From the NCBI GenBank assembly GCA_031276365.1, contig JAISNG010000144.1, forward strand, positions 1-10,201: a DNA stretch of 10,201 nt, read 5' to 3'. The position numbers and the translations under genes are program-made. The first letter of the stretch is position 1. Each line of letters begins with the position of its first letter. Source of the stretch: Campylobacteraceae bacterium (GTDB lineage: Bacteria; Campylobacterota; Campylobacteria; Campylobacterales; Campylobacteraceae). This document shows, in pieces, positions 1-7,398 of the stretch. The notes under the pieces are model-generated. The model was not told where the DNA came from, searched no databases, and worked only from the letters and a program-made list of their open reading frames with translations.

Positions 1-817
1 AAATTACTACTACACAATGAACGGTGACATGTCGGCGGCTTTTCGTACTATCCCAATCGTCATTCCAACCCTCAGCGAACTGAGATCGCCTCCTATTTTC
101 AAGACAATTACAAAAAGAGAGAAGGGTTTGATACTCGTAACAGGACCTACTGGAAGCGGTAAATCAACCACTCTTGCGGCAATGCTAAATGAGATAAATC
201 ATACAGACCATAAACATATCATCACAATTGAAGACCCGATAGAGTTTGTCCATGAGAATAAAAAATCGCTCTTTTCTATGAGAAGCGTCGGCGAAGATAC
301 AAAAAGTTTCTCTACCGCCCTTAAATACTCATTGCGTGAAGACCCGGACATTATACTTGTAGGCGAGATGAGAGACAAGGAGACAATGTCCACAGCTGTT
401 ACTGCGGCAGAGACGGGACACTTGGTTTTTGCGACGCTGCATACGACTTCAGCCGTACAGACTATCAACCGTATTATCGACAGCTTTGAAGGAAATGAGC
501 AGATTCAGATACGAAATATGCTCTCCGTTTCACTTACTGCAGTCATATCTCAAGCGTTACTGCCGAAAGTCGGCGGCGGACGAATCGGTATATTTGAGAT
601 TTTAATCTCCAATCCCGCTATCGCAAACCTCATAAGAGAGGATAAAGTACATCAAATATATTCGCAAATGCAGCTTAACAAGGCGCAATCAGGCATGATA
701 ACTCAAACGCAATCCATGATAGATGCCATCAAATCCAATCTCATCACCAAAGAGAACGCCTTTAGACACTCCACGCAGCCACAAGAACTCAACAATCTTA
801 TAGCAGTCGGAGGATAA
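1..817 (+). CDS. pilT: Type IV pilus retraction ATPase PilT, 3' part (5' end outside window)
   Basis: This is the C-terminal three quarters of a PilT-type secretion ATPase, the hexameric cytoplasmic motor that powers pilus disassembly in twitching motility and DNA uptake. The frame is open from base 2, so the ATG at 17 is internal and the true start lies upstream. Counting from that Met, I see Walker A GPTGSGKST (43-51), the Asp box ITIEDPIEF (69-77), Walker B with DPDIILVGEMRD (109-120), the His box ETGHLVFATLH (132-142) and AIANLIRE (201-208). The last is close to the AIRNLIRE motif typical of PilT rather than PilB. The missing part is the PAS-like N-terminal domain of roughly 100 residues, and the C-terminus is complete. 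It ends 3 nt before cvpA, so the two are probably co-transcribed. The neighbouring PilT-family paralogue PilU is the main alternative; the motifs fit PilT. Confidence 0.93.
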   Translation, partial: NYYYTMNGDMSAAFRTIPIVIPTLSELRSPPIFKTITKREKGLILVTGPTGSGKSTTLAAMLNEINHTDHKHIITIEDPIEFVHENKKSLFSMRSVGEDTKSFSTALKYSLREDPDIILVGEMRDKETMSTAVTAAETGHLVFATLHTTSAVQTINRIIDSFEGNEQIQIRNMLSVSLTAVISQALLPKVGGGRIGIFEILISNPAIANLIREDKVHQIYSQMQLNKAQSGMITQTQSMIDAIKSNLITKENAFRHSTQPQELNNLIAVGG

Positions 818-820
818 AGT

Positions 821-1429
821 ATGGATTTTTCATGGTTTGACATATTAGTTATCGTTTGCATTATGCTGCTTGGCATTAGAGGCGCTGTAAACGGCTTTAT
901 AAAAGAGCTTTTTAATCTGCTTGGAATAGCAGGCGGCGTCTTTCTTGCGGCACGTTTTGCAAGCAATATCGGCAAAATAGTTGATGAAAATATATATACT
1001 ATGCAAAATGAAGCCTCAATACAGCTTGTAGGTTTTCTTATTACTTTGCTTTTTGTCTGGCTTTTCTGTTTTATGACAGGACTTATCATTTCAAAGCTTT
1101 TAAATTTGGGCATATTGGCAAGTTTTAACAGGATTTTGGGATTTGTTTTCGGTTCTTTGAAGACGTTTCTGATATTTTCAGTTATCATATTTGCGCTTTC
1201 AAATATAGAGTTTATACGAAAAAACCTTGACAATGCGCTGGAGGAGAGCTTCATATATCCAAAACTTCTATTCATGGGCGCTCAAATACTAAACATGGAG
1301 ATAAAAACCATACCAGAAAATATAACCGATATAACAGAAAATGTTGAAGAAAATATAGAATTTATACTTGATAATATAAGCGAAATCACAGAAGATGATA
1401 TAAATATATCATTAACTCCAAGCGAGTAA
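821..1429 (+). CDS. cvpA: CvpA family inner-membrane protein
   Basis: A 202-residue membrane protein of the CvpA (colicin V production protein) family. The N-terminus MDFSWFDILV followed by a GIRGAVNGFIKELFNLLG segment is typical of the family. Four hydrophobic segments are visible, at about 6-23, 27-47, 67-93 and 104-126. The C-terminal tail (about 158-202) is strongly acidic and Asn/Ile-rich, predicted soluble, and probably variable. The biochemical function of CvpA proteins is not settled; they are linked to colicin V export and to envelope stress. The start is set by GGAGG at 809-813, which overlaps the pilT stop, so translation may be coupled to pilT. fur begins 10 nt downstream, and cvpA next to fur is also the Campylobacter jejuni arrangement, which supports the call. 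Confidence 0.88.
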   Translation: MDFSWFDILVIVCIMLLGIRGAVNGFIKELFNLLGIAGGVFLAARFASNIGKIVDENIYTMQNEASIQLVGFLITLLFVWLFCFMTGLIISKLLNLGILASFNRILGFVFGSLKTFLIFSVIIFALSNIEFIRKNLDNALEESFIYPKLLFMGAQILNMEIKTIPENITDITENVEENIEFILDNISEITEDDINISLTPSE

Positions 1430-1439
1430 AGGAGACGAT

Positions 1440-1910
1440 ATGAAAAAACTTGAGAACATGGAATACGACGCGTTACTTTCAAGCTTTAAAAAACTTTTAA
1501 AGCAAAATGGGCTGAAATTTACCACGCAACGAGAGGTAATCTTGAAAACGCTCTACTCCAACAATGACCATTTTACGCCTGATACATTATATTTTCTTAT
1601 CAAAGAAAAATATCCCGAATTAAATGTAGGTATAGCAACTGTTTACAGAACCCTGAATATATTAGAGAGCGAAGATATCGCTACTTCAATCTCTTTCGGC
1701 AGTCAAGGCAAAAAATTTGAACTTGGCAACAAACCTCATCATGACCATATTATCTGCAAAAAATGCAACACTATCATAGAGTTTGAAGATAAAGCTATAG
1801 AAAAGCGTCAAGAGCAAATAGCAAAAGAGAAAGGCTTCAAACTCACAGGGCACCTTATGCAGCTTTATGGTATTTGCAGCAAATGCCAGAAAGAAGAAAA
1901 GGGAGAATAG
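1440..1910 (+). CDS. fur: Ferric uptake regulator Fur
   Basis: A 156-residue Fur-family transcription factor, a cytoplasmic dimer that represses iron uptake genes when metal-loaded. The N-terminal winged helix contains LKFTTQREVIL (25-35) and the recognition-helix signature NVGIATVYRTLNIL (62-75). The C-terminal dimerisation and metal domain has the HHDH cluster (100-103) and two CxxC pairs, C106/C109 and C146/C149, which form the structural zinc site. The N-terminus is about ten residues longer than in E. coli Fur, a feature known from Campylobacter and Helicobacter Fur. The start has a good ribosome site (AGGAG, 1431-1435). Its place between cvpA and lysS matches fur of Campylobacter jejuni and argues against the paralogues PerR or Zur, although motifs alone do not exclude them. 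No Fur box was recognised in the window. Confidence 0.92.
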   Translation: MKKLENMEYDALLSSFKKLLKQNGLKFTTQREVILKTLYSNNDHFTPDTLYFLIKEKYPELNVGIATVYRTLNILESEDIATSISFGSQGKKFELGNKPHHDHIICKKCNTIIEFEDKAIEKRQEQIAKEKGFKLTGHLMQLYGICSKCQKEEKGE

Positions 1911-1911
1911 T

Positions 1912-3438
1912 TTGATTTTTACAAACCAGCTTGAACTTCAGCGTATTGAAAAAGCCGACGCATTAAGAGCTATAGGCAAAAACCCTTATAGGCACTATAC
2001 TGTGCGCGATTTCAACACGGCAGAATTTAAAAAAAAATTTGCTTATATAAATGATTTGGAAGATAAAAAAGATGACAAGGAGATATTTACGCTCATCGGC
2101 AGAATAAAATTTCTGCGATGGATGGGTAAAGCGGTATTTGCAAAGATAGAAGACGAGAGCAATGAACCTTTGCAAATATATTTTAACAAGGAAGGTTTAG
2201 GAGAAGAGTGGTTTAACCATATCAAAAAACTGCTTGATGTAGGCGATATAGTGCAGGTGAGCGGATATCCATTTGTAACAAAAACGGGAGAGCTTTCATT
2301 GCACACGACGGCTCTTGAGATTGCTACAAAGTCCATAACGCCGCTTCCGGAAAAATTTCACGGACTTCAGGATAAGGAACTTAGATATCGTCAGCGATAC
2401 CTTGATATTATCATGAACCCTGAAGTTAAGCAAACCTTCAAAACAACAAGTCAAATTATAAGCATAGTTAGAAGATTTTTTGAAAATCATGGATTTTTGG
2501 AAGTCGAAACTCCAATGATACACCCGATTCCTGGAGGCGCAAATGCAAAACCATTTATTACCTTTCATAATGCTCTTGGAGTTGAAAGATACCTTAGAAT
2601 CGCTCCCGAACTCTATCTGAAAAGACTTATTGTAGGCGGATTTGACGCTGTTTTTGAGATAAGCAGAAATTTTAGAAACGAAGGATTGGATGCTACGCAC
2701 AATCCCGAATTTACAAGCATTGAGTTTTACTGGGCGCACCACAATTATAAAGATTTGATGGATTTGACGGAAAAGCTTTTTGCCGTACTGTTTGAGAAGC
2801 TGGAACTGCCAAAACAACTTCCGCATGACGGCAGTATCATTGACTTTTCAAAACCTTTTGAAAAAATCTCATTTAAAAATGCATTGATTAAAATCGGCGG
2901 CATTGACGCTTTGATTTTAGATGATAAAAAAGCTATTGAGAATAAACTCAAAAGAGATGGTTTTGACGTCAAGCCAAATCTAAATCTTGGACAGCTTTAT
3001 GCAGAACTTTTTGACAATTACGTCGAAGAAAAGCTTATAAATCCTACATTTATCGTTGATTATCCTATTGAAATCAGTCCGTTGTCCAGAAAAAGCGACG
3101 AAAATGATAAAATAGCCGAAAGGTTTGAGCTTTTTATAGCGGGACATGAGTTTGCAAACGGCTTTAATGAGTTAAATGACCCGCTTGACCAATATAACAG
3201 ATTTGCCGCACAGCTTGAAGCAAAAGCTGCAGGTGATGATGAAGCGCACGAGATGGATGAAGATTATATCAAAGCTTTGGGATACGGTTTTGCGCCCACA
3301 GCTGGAGAGGGTCTTGGCATAGACAGGCTTGTGATGCTTTTAACAAACCAAACATCAATTAGAGATGTTTTACTGTTTCCAGCGATGAAACAGTTGAAAA
3401 TAACAGATAAACAAGAAAATGAAGGAGATAATATATGA
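1912..3438 (+). CDS. lysS: Lysyl-tRNA synthetase, class II
   Basis: Charges tRNA-Lys with lysine using ATP. The protein is 508 residues when started at TTG 1912, which follows GGGAGA (1901-1906) at normal spacing and lies 1 nt after the fur stop. An in-frame ATG at 1867 would add 15 residues from inside fur and is rejected. It has an N-terminal OB-fold anticodon-binding domain (about residues 55-140) and a class II catalytic core. Motif 1 lies around FLEVETPMIHPIPGGANAKP (195-214), motif 2 is RNFRNEGLDATHNPEFTSIE (252-271) and motif 3 is GEGLGIDRLVML (465-476). Length and motifs are those of a normal LysRS, and nothing is missing. The stop overlaps the glyA start (ATGA), which indicates translational coupling. 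A GenX/EpmA paralogue is excluded by the presence of the anticodon-binding domain. Confidence 0.97.
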   Translation: MIFTNQLELQRIEKADALRAIGKNPYRHYTVRDFNTAEFKKKFAYINDLEDKKDDKEIFTLIGRIKFLRWMGKAVFAKIEDESNEPLQIYFNKEGLGEEWFNHIKKLLDVGDIVQVSGYPFVTKTGELSLHTTALEIATKSITPLPEKFHGLQDKELRYRQRYLDIIMNPEVKQTFKTTSQIISIVRRFFENHGFLEVETPMIHPIPGGANAKPFITFHNALGVERYLRIAPELYLKRLIVGGFDAVFEISRNFRNEGLDATHNPEFTSIEFYWAHHNYKDLMDLTEKLFAVLFEKLELPKQLPHDGSIIDFSKPFEKISFKNALIKIGGIDALILDDKKAIENKLKRDGFDVKPNLNLGQLYAELFDNYVEEKLINPTFIVDYPIEISPLSRKSDENDKIAERFELFIAGHEFANGFNELNDPLDQYNRFAAQLEAKAAGDDEAHEMDEDYIKALGYGFAPTAGEGLGIDRLVMLLTNQTSIRDVLLFPAMKQLKITDKQENEGDNI

Positions 3439-4682
3439 GTTTTTTGGCTAAAAATGACAGCGTAGTTTATGAGCTTGCCAAACAGGAGTTAGAACGGCAA
3501 TCCTACAGTCTGGAGATGATAGCAAGCGAAAATTTCGCCTCCCCGTCGGTTATTGAAGCCATGGGAAGCATTTTTACAAACAAATATGCCGAAGGGTATC
3601 CAAGCAAACGATATTACGGTGGCTGCGAAATAGTTGATAAACTTGAACAATTAGCCATAGACAGGGTCAAAGAACTTTTCGGATGTAAGTTTGCAAATGT
3701 TCAGCCAAATTCTGGCTCTCAAGCAAATCAGGGCGTTTATCAGGCGCTTTTAAACCCTTTTGATAAAATTTTGGGTATGGACTTAAGCCATGGCGGACAC
3801 TTGACGCATGGCGCAAAAGTCAGCAGTTCTGGCAAAACATATCAAAGCTTTTTTTACGGCGTAAACCTAAACGGCAGGATTGATTACGATAGAGCAAGAG
3901 ATATCGCCAAAATAGTCCAGCCAAAACTCATAGTGTGCGGCGCTTCGGCATATCCGCGAGAGATTGAGTTTGAAACTTTCAGACAAATAGCAGATGAAGT
4001 CGGTGCATATCTGTTTGCAGACATAGCACATATAGCAGGACTTGTAGCGGCAAACGAACATCAAAATCCATTCCCGCACGCTCATGTAGTAGCATCTACC
4101 ACACATAAAACTCTTCGGGGACCAAGAGGCGGATTTATTCTGACAAACGATGAAGAGATAGCAAAAAAGATAAATTCGGCGATTTTCCCAGGAATTCAGG
4201 GAGGTCCGCTTGAGAATGTAATAGCAGCAAAAGCTGTAGGATTCGGCGAAAACTTGAAACCAGAGTGGAAACTATATGCAAAACAGGTCAAGACAAATGC
4301 CAAAATTTTAGCTGATGTTCTCTCTACAAAAGGATTTGACGTAGTGAGCGGAGGAACAGACAACCATTTGATACTGCTTAGCTTTCTAAATAGAGAATTT
4401 AGCGGAAAAGATGCCGACCACGCACTTGAAAACGCAGGCATCACGGTAAATAAAAATACCGTCCCAGGAGAGATAAGAAGTCCCTTTGTAACTTCAGGCA
4501 TCAGGATAGGCTCAGCTGCTCTCACTTCACGCGGAATGCGAGAGAAGGAGTTTACCTTCATCGCTGAAAAAATAGCCGAAGTCTTGAGCAACATAAACGA
4601 CTTATCCGTTCAGCAAAAAGTCAAAGAAGAGGTGAGGAAACTCTCGTCAGGTTTTATTATTTACGACAGACCTACTTATTAA
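3435..4682 (+). CDS. glyA: Serine hydroxymethyltransferase
   Basis: A pyridoxal-phosphate enzyme that interconverts serine plus tetrahydrofolate with glycine plus 5,10-methylene-tetrahydrofolate, feeding one-carbon metabolism. It is 415 residues, the usual bacterial length. Visible landmarks are the N-terminal LEMIASENFASPSVIEAMGS, the substrate-loop sequence EGYPSKRYYGG (53-63), PNSGSQANQ (91-99), the cofactor-binding ADIAHIAGLVA (195-205, with D196 and H199) and STTHKTLRGPRGG (221-233), in which K225 is the Schiff-base lysine. The ATG overlaps the lysS stop by 4 nt, with AAGGAG at 3422-3427 as ribosome site. The lysS-glyA pair is conserved in Campylobacterota. In C. jejuni, from memory, a small DUF1882 gene sits between glyA and the SPOR gene; here the SPOR gene follows after only 10 nt. 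Confidence 0.97.
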   Translation: MSFLAKNDSVVYELAKQELERQSYSLEMIASENFASPSVIEAMGSIFTNKYAEGYPSKRYYGGCEIVDKLEQLAIDRVKELFGCKFANVQPNSGSQANQGVYQALLNPFDKILGMDLSHGGHLTHGAKVSSSGKTYQSFFYGVNLNGRIDYDRARDIAKIVQPKLIVCGASAYPREIEFETFRQIADEVGAYLFADIAHIAGLVAANEHQNPFPHAHVVASTTHKTLRGPRGGFILTNDEEIAKKINSAIFPGIQGGPLENVIAAKAVGFGENLKPEWKLYAKQVKTNAKILADVLSTKGFDVVSGGTDNHLILLSFLNREFSGKDADHALENAGITVNKNTVPGEIRSPFVTSGIRIGSAALTSRGMREKEFTFIAEKIAEVLSNINDLSVQQKVKEEVRKLSSGFIIYDRPTY

Positions 4683-4692
4683 AGGATAAAAA

Positions 4693-5340
4693 ATGGAAGA
4701 ACATGAGTTAAGTGATATTTTATTAGAGCAGATGAATTCCAAAAACGGCACCGCAGTCAAGATAAAAAGACTACTTGTTATCGCCGTACTTTTGATATTG
4801 TTGTTTGTCGTGGTTCTCATGATAATGAGATTTATCAACAAAAGCGATGAACAGCCGCAAAATACATTAACTCAATCCATGCTTGAAGAAAGTACAAATA
4901 TCCAAGCCATAGTACCCGAAGAGGAAAACAGTTCCGAAGAGATTGAGGAAAATATATCATCTCAAATCACACAGATAACGGAAGTACAAAGTGAAACACA
5001 GGTCATAACGCCTCCGATTCCGCCGCAAAACGTAGAAACAGTAGAGACTGTCAAAACGCCGCAGCAGATTAAGCCTCCAACTTCATCATCAAATCAGGTC
5101 TCAACGCCAACAGGCTGGTACATACAAGTAAATTCTGCCGCAAGTTCGCCTGCAAAAAGCTTTTTGGACGGTATTTCAAAAAGGGGGTATTCATATCAAC
5201 TTTACAAAACAACTGTCAATTCAAAACAGGTCGTAAAAACTCTCATAGGTCCGTATAATTCGGATAAAGACGCAAGAACTGCGCTTCCTGATATCAAAAG
5301 CGATATTAGCAAAGATGCATTTATTTACCGCGTCAAATAA
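4693..5340 (+). CDS. Membrane-anchored SPOR domain protein
   Basis: A 215-residue bitopic protein. A short charged cytoplasmic N-terminus (1-26) leads into one hydrophobic helix (27-46). A low-complexity periplasmic linker rich in Glu, Ser, Thr, Gln and Pro (about 50-140) is followed by a C-terminal SPOR domain (about 141-215). The domain shows the usual WYIQVNSA opening, a middle helix (FLDGISKRGY) and a VKTLIGPYNSDKDA segment. SPOR domains bind denuded glycan strands of peptidoglycan, often at the division septum, so a role in envelope growth or division is likely. It is not clearly FtsN, DamX or DedD, and the linker is not conserved enough to assign a name. The start follows AAAGGA 10 nt after glyA. 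A SPOR gene at this place upstream of aroE also occurs in C. jejuni. Confidence 0.85.
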   Translation: MEEHELSDILLEQMNSKNGTAVKIKRLLVIAVLLILLFVVVLMIMRFINKSDEQPQNTLTQSMLEESTNIQAIVPEEENSSEEIEENISSQITQITEVQSETQVITPPIPPQNVETVETVKTPQQIKPPTSSSNQVSTPTGWYIQVNSAASSPAKSFLDGISKRGYSYQLYKTTVNSKQVVKTLIGPYNSDKDARTALPDIKSDISKDAFIYRVK

Positions 5341-5345
5341 CCTTT

Positions 5346-5369
5346 ATGGTCGGTTTCAAAACCGACCGT
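5346..5369 (+). terminator. Strong hairpin before aroE (possible terminator or attenuator)
   Basis: In the only sizeable gap of the operon, GGTCGGT (5348-5354) and ACCGACC (5361-5367) form a perfect GC-rich stem. It can be extended inward by two more pairs, or outward by A-T and T-G pairs. It begins 7 nt after the SPOR gene stop and ends 10 nt before the aroE ATG. The following stretch, GTTTGGCTT, is only a poor U-tract, so termination would be partial at best. An mRNA-processing or stability element is equally possible. Confidence 0.5.
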
Positions 5370-5379
5370 TTGGCTTAAA

Positions 5380-6162
5380 ATGAAAAAATTTTGCGTATTC
5401 GGAAATCCAATAGAACACTCCATATCGCCAAAACTTCACAATGCGGCATTCAAAGCATTTGACATAGAGGCAAATTACACAAAAGTACTGCTTGAAAACG
5501 GCGATGAGCTTAAAAGATATATTTCAAGATTAAAAATTGACGGAGCAAACATAACAGTTCCACACAAAGAGGCGGCGTTTAGGGCATGTGATAAAGTTTT
5601 TGGCATTGCAAAAAAGATAGAAGCCGTAAACACCATTGTGCAAAAAAACGGCAGAATGTTTGGCTTTAACACGGATGCGCTTGGCTTTTTTAAATCTTTG
5701 CATGGGTTTGGCGAGATAAAAAATGCGCTCATTTTGGGAGCTGGAGGGACATCAAAAGCCATTATATTTGCACTTCAAGAGCGCGGAATAGATACGGAGC
5801 TTTTGAACCGCTCGCAAGAGAGACTGGATTTTTTCACAAAAAGAGGGTTTAACGCTTTTTGTTGGAGAGATTTTGAGCCGAAAAAATACCATTTGATAAT
5901 CAATACAACTTCAGCGGGCTTAAAAGACGACAATCTTCCTGCACCAAAAGAGCTTTTAGAGAAGATATTTAAAAATGCAAAGTTTGGCTTTGACGTGATT
6001 TACAACAGAAAAACGCCGTTTTTAAATCTTTGCGAAGAAAATTCTCTTACATGCAAAGACGGTGCAGATATGCTTTTGTATCAAGCGGTCTTTGCCTTTA
6101 ATGTATTTTTTGACAACATATATGACGAACAGAAAATCGCCGAAGCAATGAGAAAAGCATAA
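5380..6162 (+). CDS. aroE: Shikimate dehydrogenase (NADP+)
   Basis: Catalyses NADPH-dependent reduction of 3-dehydroshikimate to shikimate, in the pathway to chorismate and the aromatic amino acids. It is 260 residues, normal for AroE. The shikimate-binding domain opens with FCVFGNPIEHSISPKLHN (4-21), and NITVPHK (57-63) supplies the catalytic Lys63. NTDALGF (97-103) supplies the catalytic Asp99. The nucleotide site is LGAGGTSKAI (119-128), and NRS at 143-145 corresponds to the NRT/NRS segment that favours NADP over NAD. The C-terminal DGADMLLYQAVFAF (227-240) closes the active site. The start is fixed by the conserved N-terminus, but no good Shine-Dalgarno sequence precedes it: the 12 bases before the ATG are TTTGGCTTAAA-like, and the hairpin at 5346-5369 sits just upstream. 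It is the last intact gene before the degraded island. Confidence 0.95.
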   Translation: MKKFCVFGNPIEHSISPKLHNAAFKAFDIEANYTKVLLENGDELKRYISRLKIDGANITVPHKEAAFRACDKVFGIAKKIEAVNTIVQKNGRMFGFNTDALGFFKSLHGFGEIKNALILGAGGTSKAIIFALQERGIDTELLNRSQERLDFFTKRGFNAFCWRDFEPKKYHLIINTTSAGLKDDNLPAPKELLEKIFKNAKFGFDVIYNRKTPFLNLCEENSLTCKDGADMLLYQAVFAFNVFFDNIYDEQKIAEAMRKA

Positions 6163-6321
6163 TTATTTTTGATAAAACTTTAGAGATGAAAAAATGAAAA
6201 TAAATAGAGACAATAGCCTTATTTAATAATGGCTTACAACACACACATATAAGGAATTTAACATATCCCTACTATAGGCATTATTTTAACTTTGTATTTA
6301 ATTATTTTTTATACGTGATGA

Positions 6322-6353
6322 AAGTATATTTTTATATGCTTAAAAAAGTATAT
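6322..6353 (+). promoter_or_regulatory. Operator-like array of three alternating 8-bp half-sites
   Basis: The sequence reads AAGTATAT (6322-6329), TTTT, ATATGCTT (6334-6341), AAAA, AAGTATAT (6346-6353). The middle element is the reverse complement of the outer ones with one mismatch, so the 32 bp form two overlapping 20-bp imperfect palindromes with a regular 12-bp step. The last half-site overlaps the -10 box of the repressor remnant. The arrangement fits cooperative autorepression by a phage-type repressor. This function is inferred from position and symmetry. Confidence 0.5.
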
Positions 6354-6356
6354 AAT
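6351..6356 (+). promoter_or_regulatory. Probable -10 box of the S24 repressor remnant
   Basis: A consensus TATAAT lies 24 nt upstream of the GTG start, at the end of a region of alternating A and T runs. No -35 hexamer is evident, which is normal for sigma-70 promoters in Campylobacterota. A transcript would begin near 6363, followed by GGAG at 6371-6374. Confidence 0.5.
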
Positions 6357-6380
6357 AATATTCTTAAATCGGAGAGTGAA

Positions 6381-7056
6381 GTGAAATTAAATATACAACC
6401 CTACAAACAATTGATGAAAGAGTAAAAATTAACTCAAACTGATATTGTTAAGAAATTTAGTATTTTAGGCATAAAAATAAAATTAGAAACAGTAAAAAGC
6501 TGGACAAGAACTGTTCCAAATACGCCAACGCTTGAAAATATTTTTGTGTTGAGTAATATTTTATCTGTAGAGCCGAATGAGTTAATAATTGACGGTAAAA
6601 TAAATATTCATAGTAATATTAAAAAAGTGCCAATCATTGGCACTTCATCTTGTGGAAAACCGACATCAGACGGCAACCAAGAAACTAATAGATATGTAAA
6701 TTATAATGGCGAATATTGGAATAAAAACTTATATTGTGTGATAAGCCTGTGGGGATAGTATGGCACCCGAAATAGAGGACGGGGACGAGGTTATTTGCGA
6801 CCCGAACGCAACCTTGATAAATGTCTATATGGTAACATTATACAATAAATAATGAGAGCGCGATAAAAATTTATGTCAAAGATGAAAATGCCCTTTGATA
6901 CATTTTATCCCTTACAATAAAAGTGAAGATTTCAAAATCAGTACAATACGACTTGATGATGACAGTACAATCGTCAAAATAGCAAGAGTTGTATCAGTCA
7001 ATAAATTGAAATTAAGCAATAACCTTTCGCGATTAAAAGCTATCGATTGGGCGTAA
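6381..7056 (+). pseudogene. LexA/CI-like repressor (HTH plus S24 peptidase), multiply frameshifted
   Basis: Read across frames, this is a phage-type repressor of about 225 codons: an N-terminal helix-turn-helix domain and a C-terminal S24 (LexA/UmuD-like) self-cleaving domain. From GTG 6381 (GGAG at 6371-6374) the reading is NIQPYKQLMKE, a TAA stop (6423-6425), then KLTQTDIVKKF and VKSWTRTVPNTPTLENI, typical of such HTH domains. VPIIGTSSCGKPT contains the expected C-G cleavage site. A 1-nt insertion near 6743-6744 shifts the frame into ACGDSMAPEIEDGDEVICDP, which carries the catalytic Ser (codon 6757-6759). An extra A at 6834-6835 shifts it into HYTINNESAIKIYVKDENA, with the catalytic Lys (6866-6868). 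A missing base near 6893-6894 leads to LIHFIPYNKSEDF and on to the stop at 7054-7056. One stop and three frameshifts make it non-functional. Residues 'NVYMV' where the family has 'NGDMV' suggest point decay as well. Confidence 0.85.
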
Positions 7057-7090
7057 ATATTGATGTAATTCAAAGACGGGAGTTAAAATT

Positions 7091-7398
7091 ATGAAAGTTC
7101 TTATTATTATAATTGTTGCTATTGTTTTTTATTTTAAAAAAAGCAAAACAAGGAAGAGGTTATTATTGATATAATACTAAACAAAGAAGATTTTATTAAA
7201 CCATGCGGTATTTCCCTTGAGGAGATAGGACTTAATATTGAAAGAGAATTTAGTCGCCTTTTGCTTAAAGAATTTAGAAAAAATAGTTTGTTTAATAAAA
7301 GCTTTTTTAATACTATCCTTAATCATCTTATGAATAAAGCCCCTTTACATAAAACTGATATTTTTTTAAGAAAGAGGAAAAAATGCAGCTTAGATTAA
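7091..7398 (+). pseudogene. Small membrane-anchored protein, split at an A7 run
   Basis: ATG 7091 follows GGGAG (7078-7082) and encodes a hydrophobic N-terminal helix, MKVLIIIIVAIVFYFKK, which would anchor or export the protein. This frame stops after 27 codons. The -1 frame is open from 7138 to the TAA at 7396-7398 and continues naturally as QNKEEVIIDIILNKEDF, CGISLEEIGLNIEREF and FNTILNHLMNKAPLHKTDIF. The two parts meet at seven A residues (7136-7142), so loss of one A, or ribosomal slippage there, explains the split. The joined product would be about 100 residues. I do not recognise the family. Decay is the simpler reading, given the state of the neighbouring repressor. Its 3' end overlaps the next ORF by 16 nt, as in a tight operon. 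Confidence 0.5.

Noticed and set aside
1867..1911. ATG 1867 as the lysS start
   Set aside because: It would lie within fur and lacks a proper ribosome site. TTG 1912 has one and gives the normal LysRS length.
5371..5382. TTTGGCTTAAAAT resembles a Campylobacterota -10 region for a separate aroE promoter
   Set aside because: Transcription would begin inside the aroE coding sequence, after the conserved N-terminus that has to be translated, so it cannot be the promoter of full-length aroE.
6214..6234. AGCC(TTATT)...(AATAA)T-GGCT, an imperfect hairpin after aroE that could be a terminator
   Set aside because: The stem is bulged and mostly AT, and no T-run follows it on either strand. It is not strong enough to list as a terminator.
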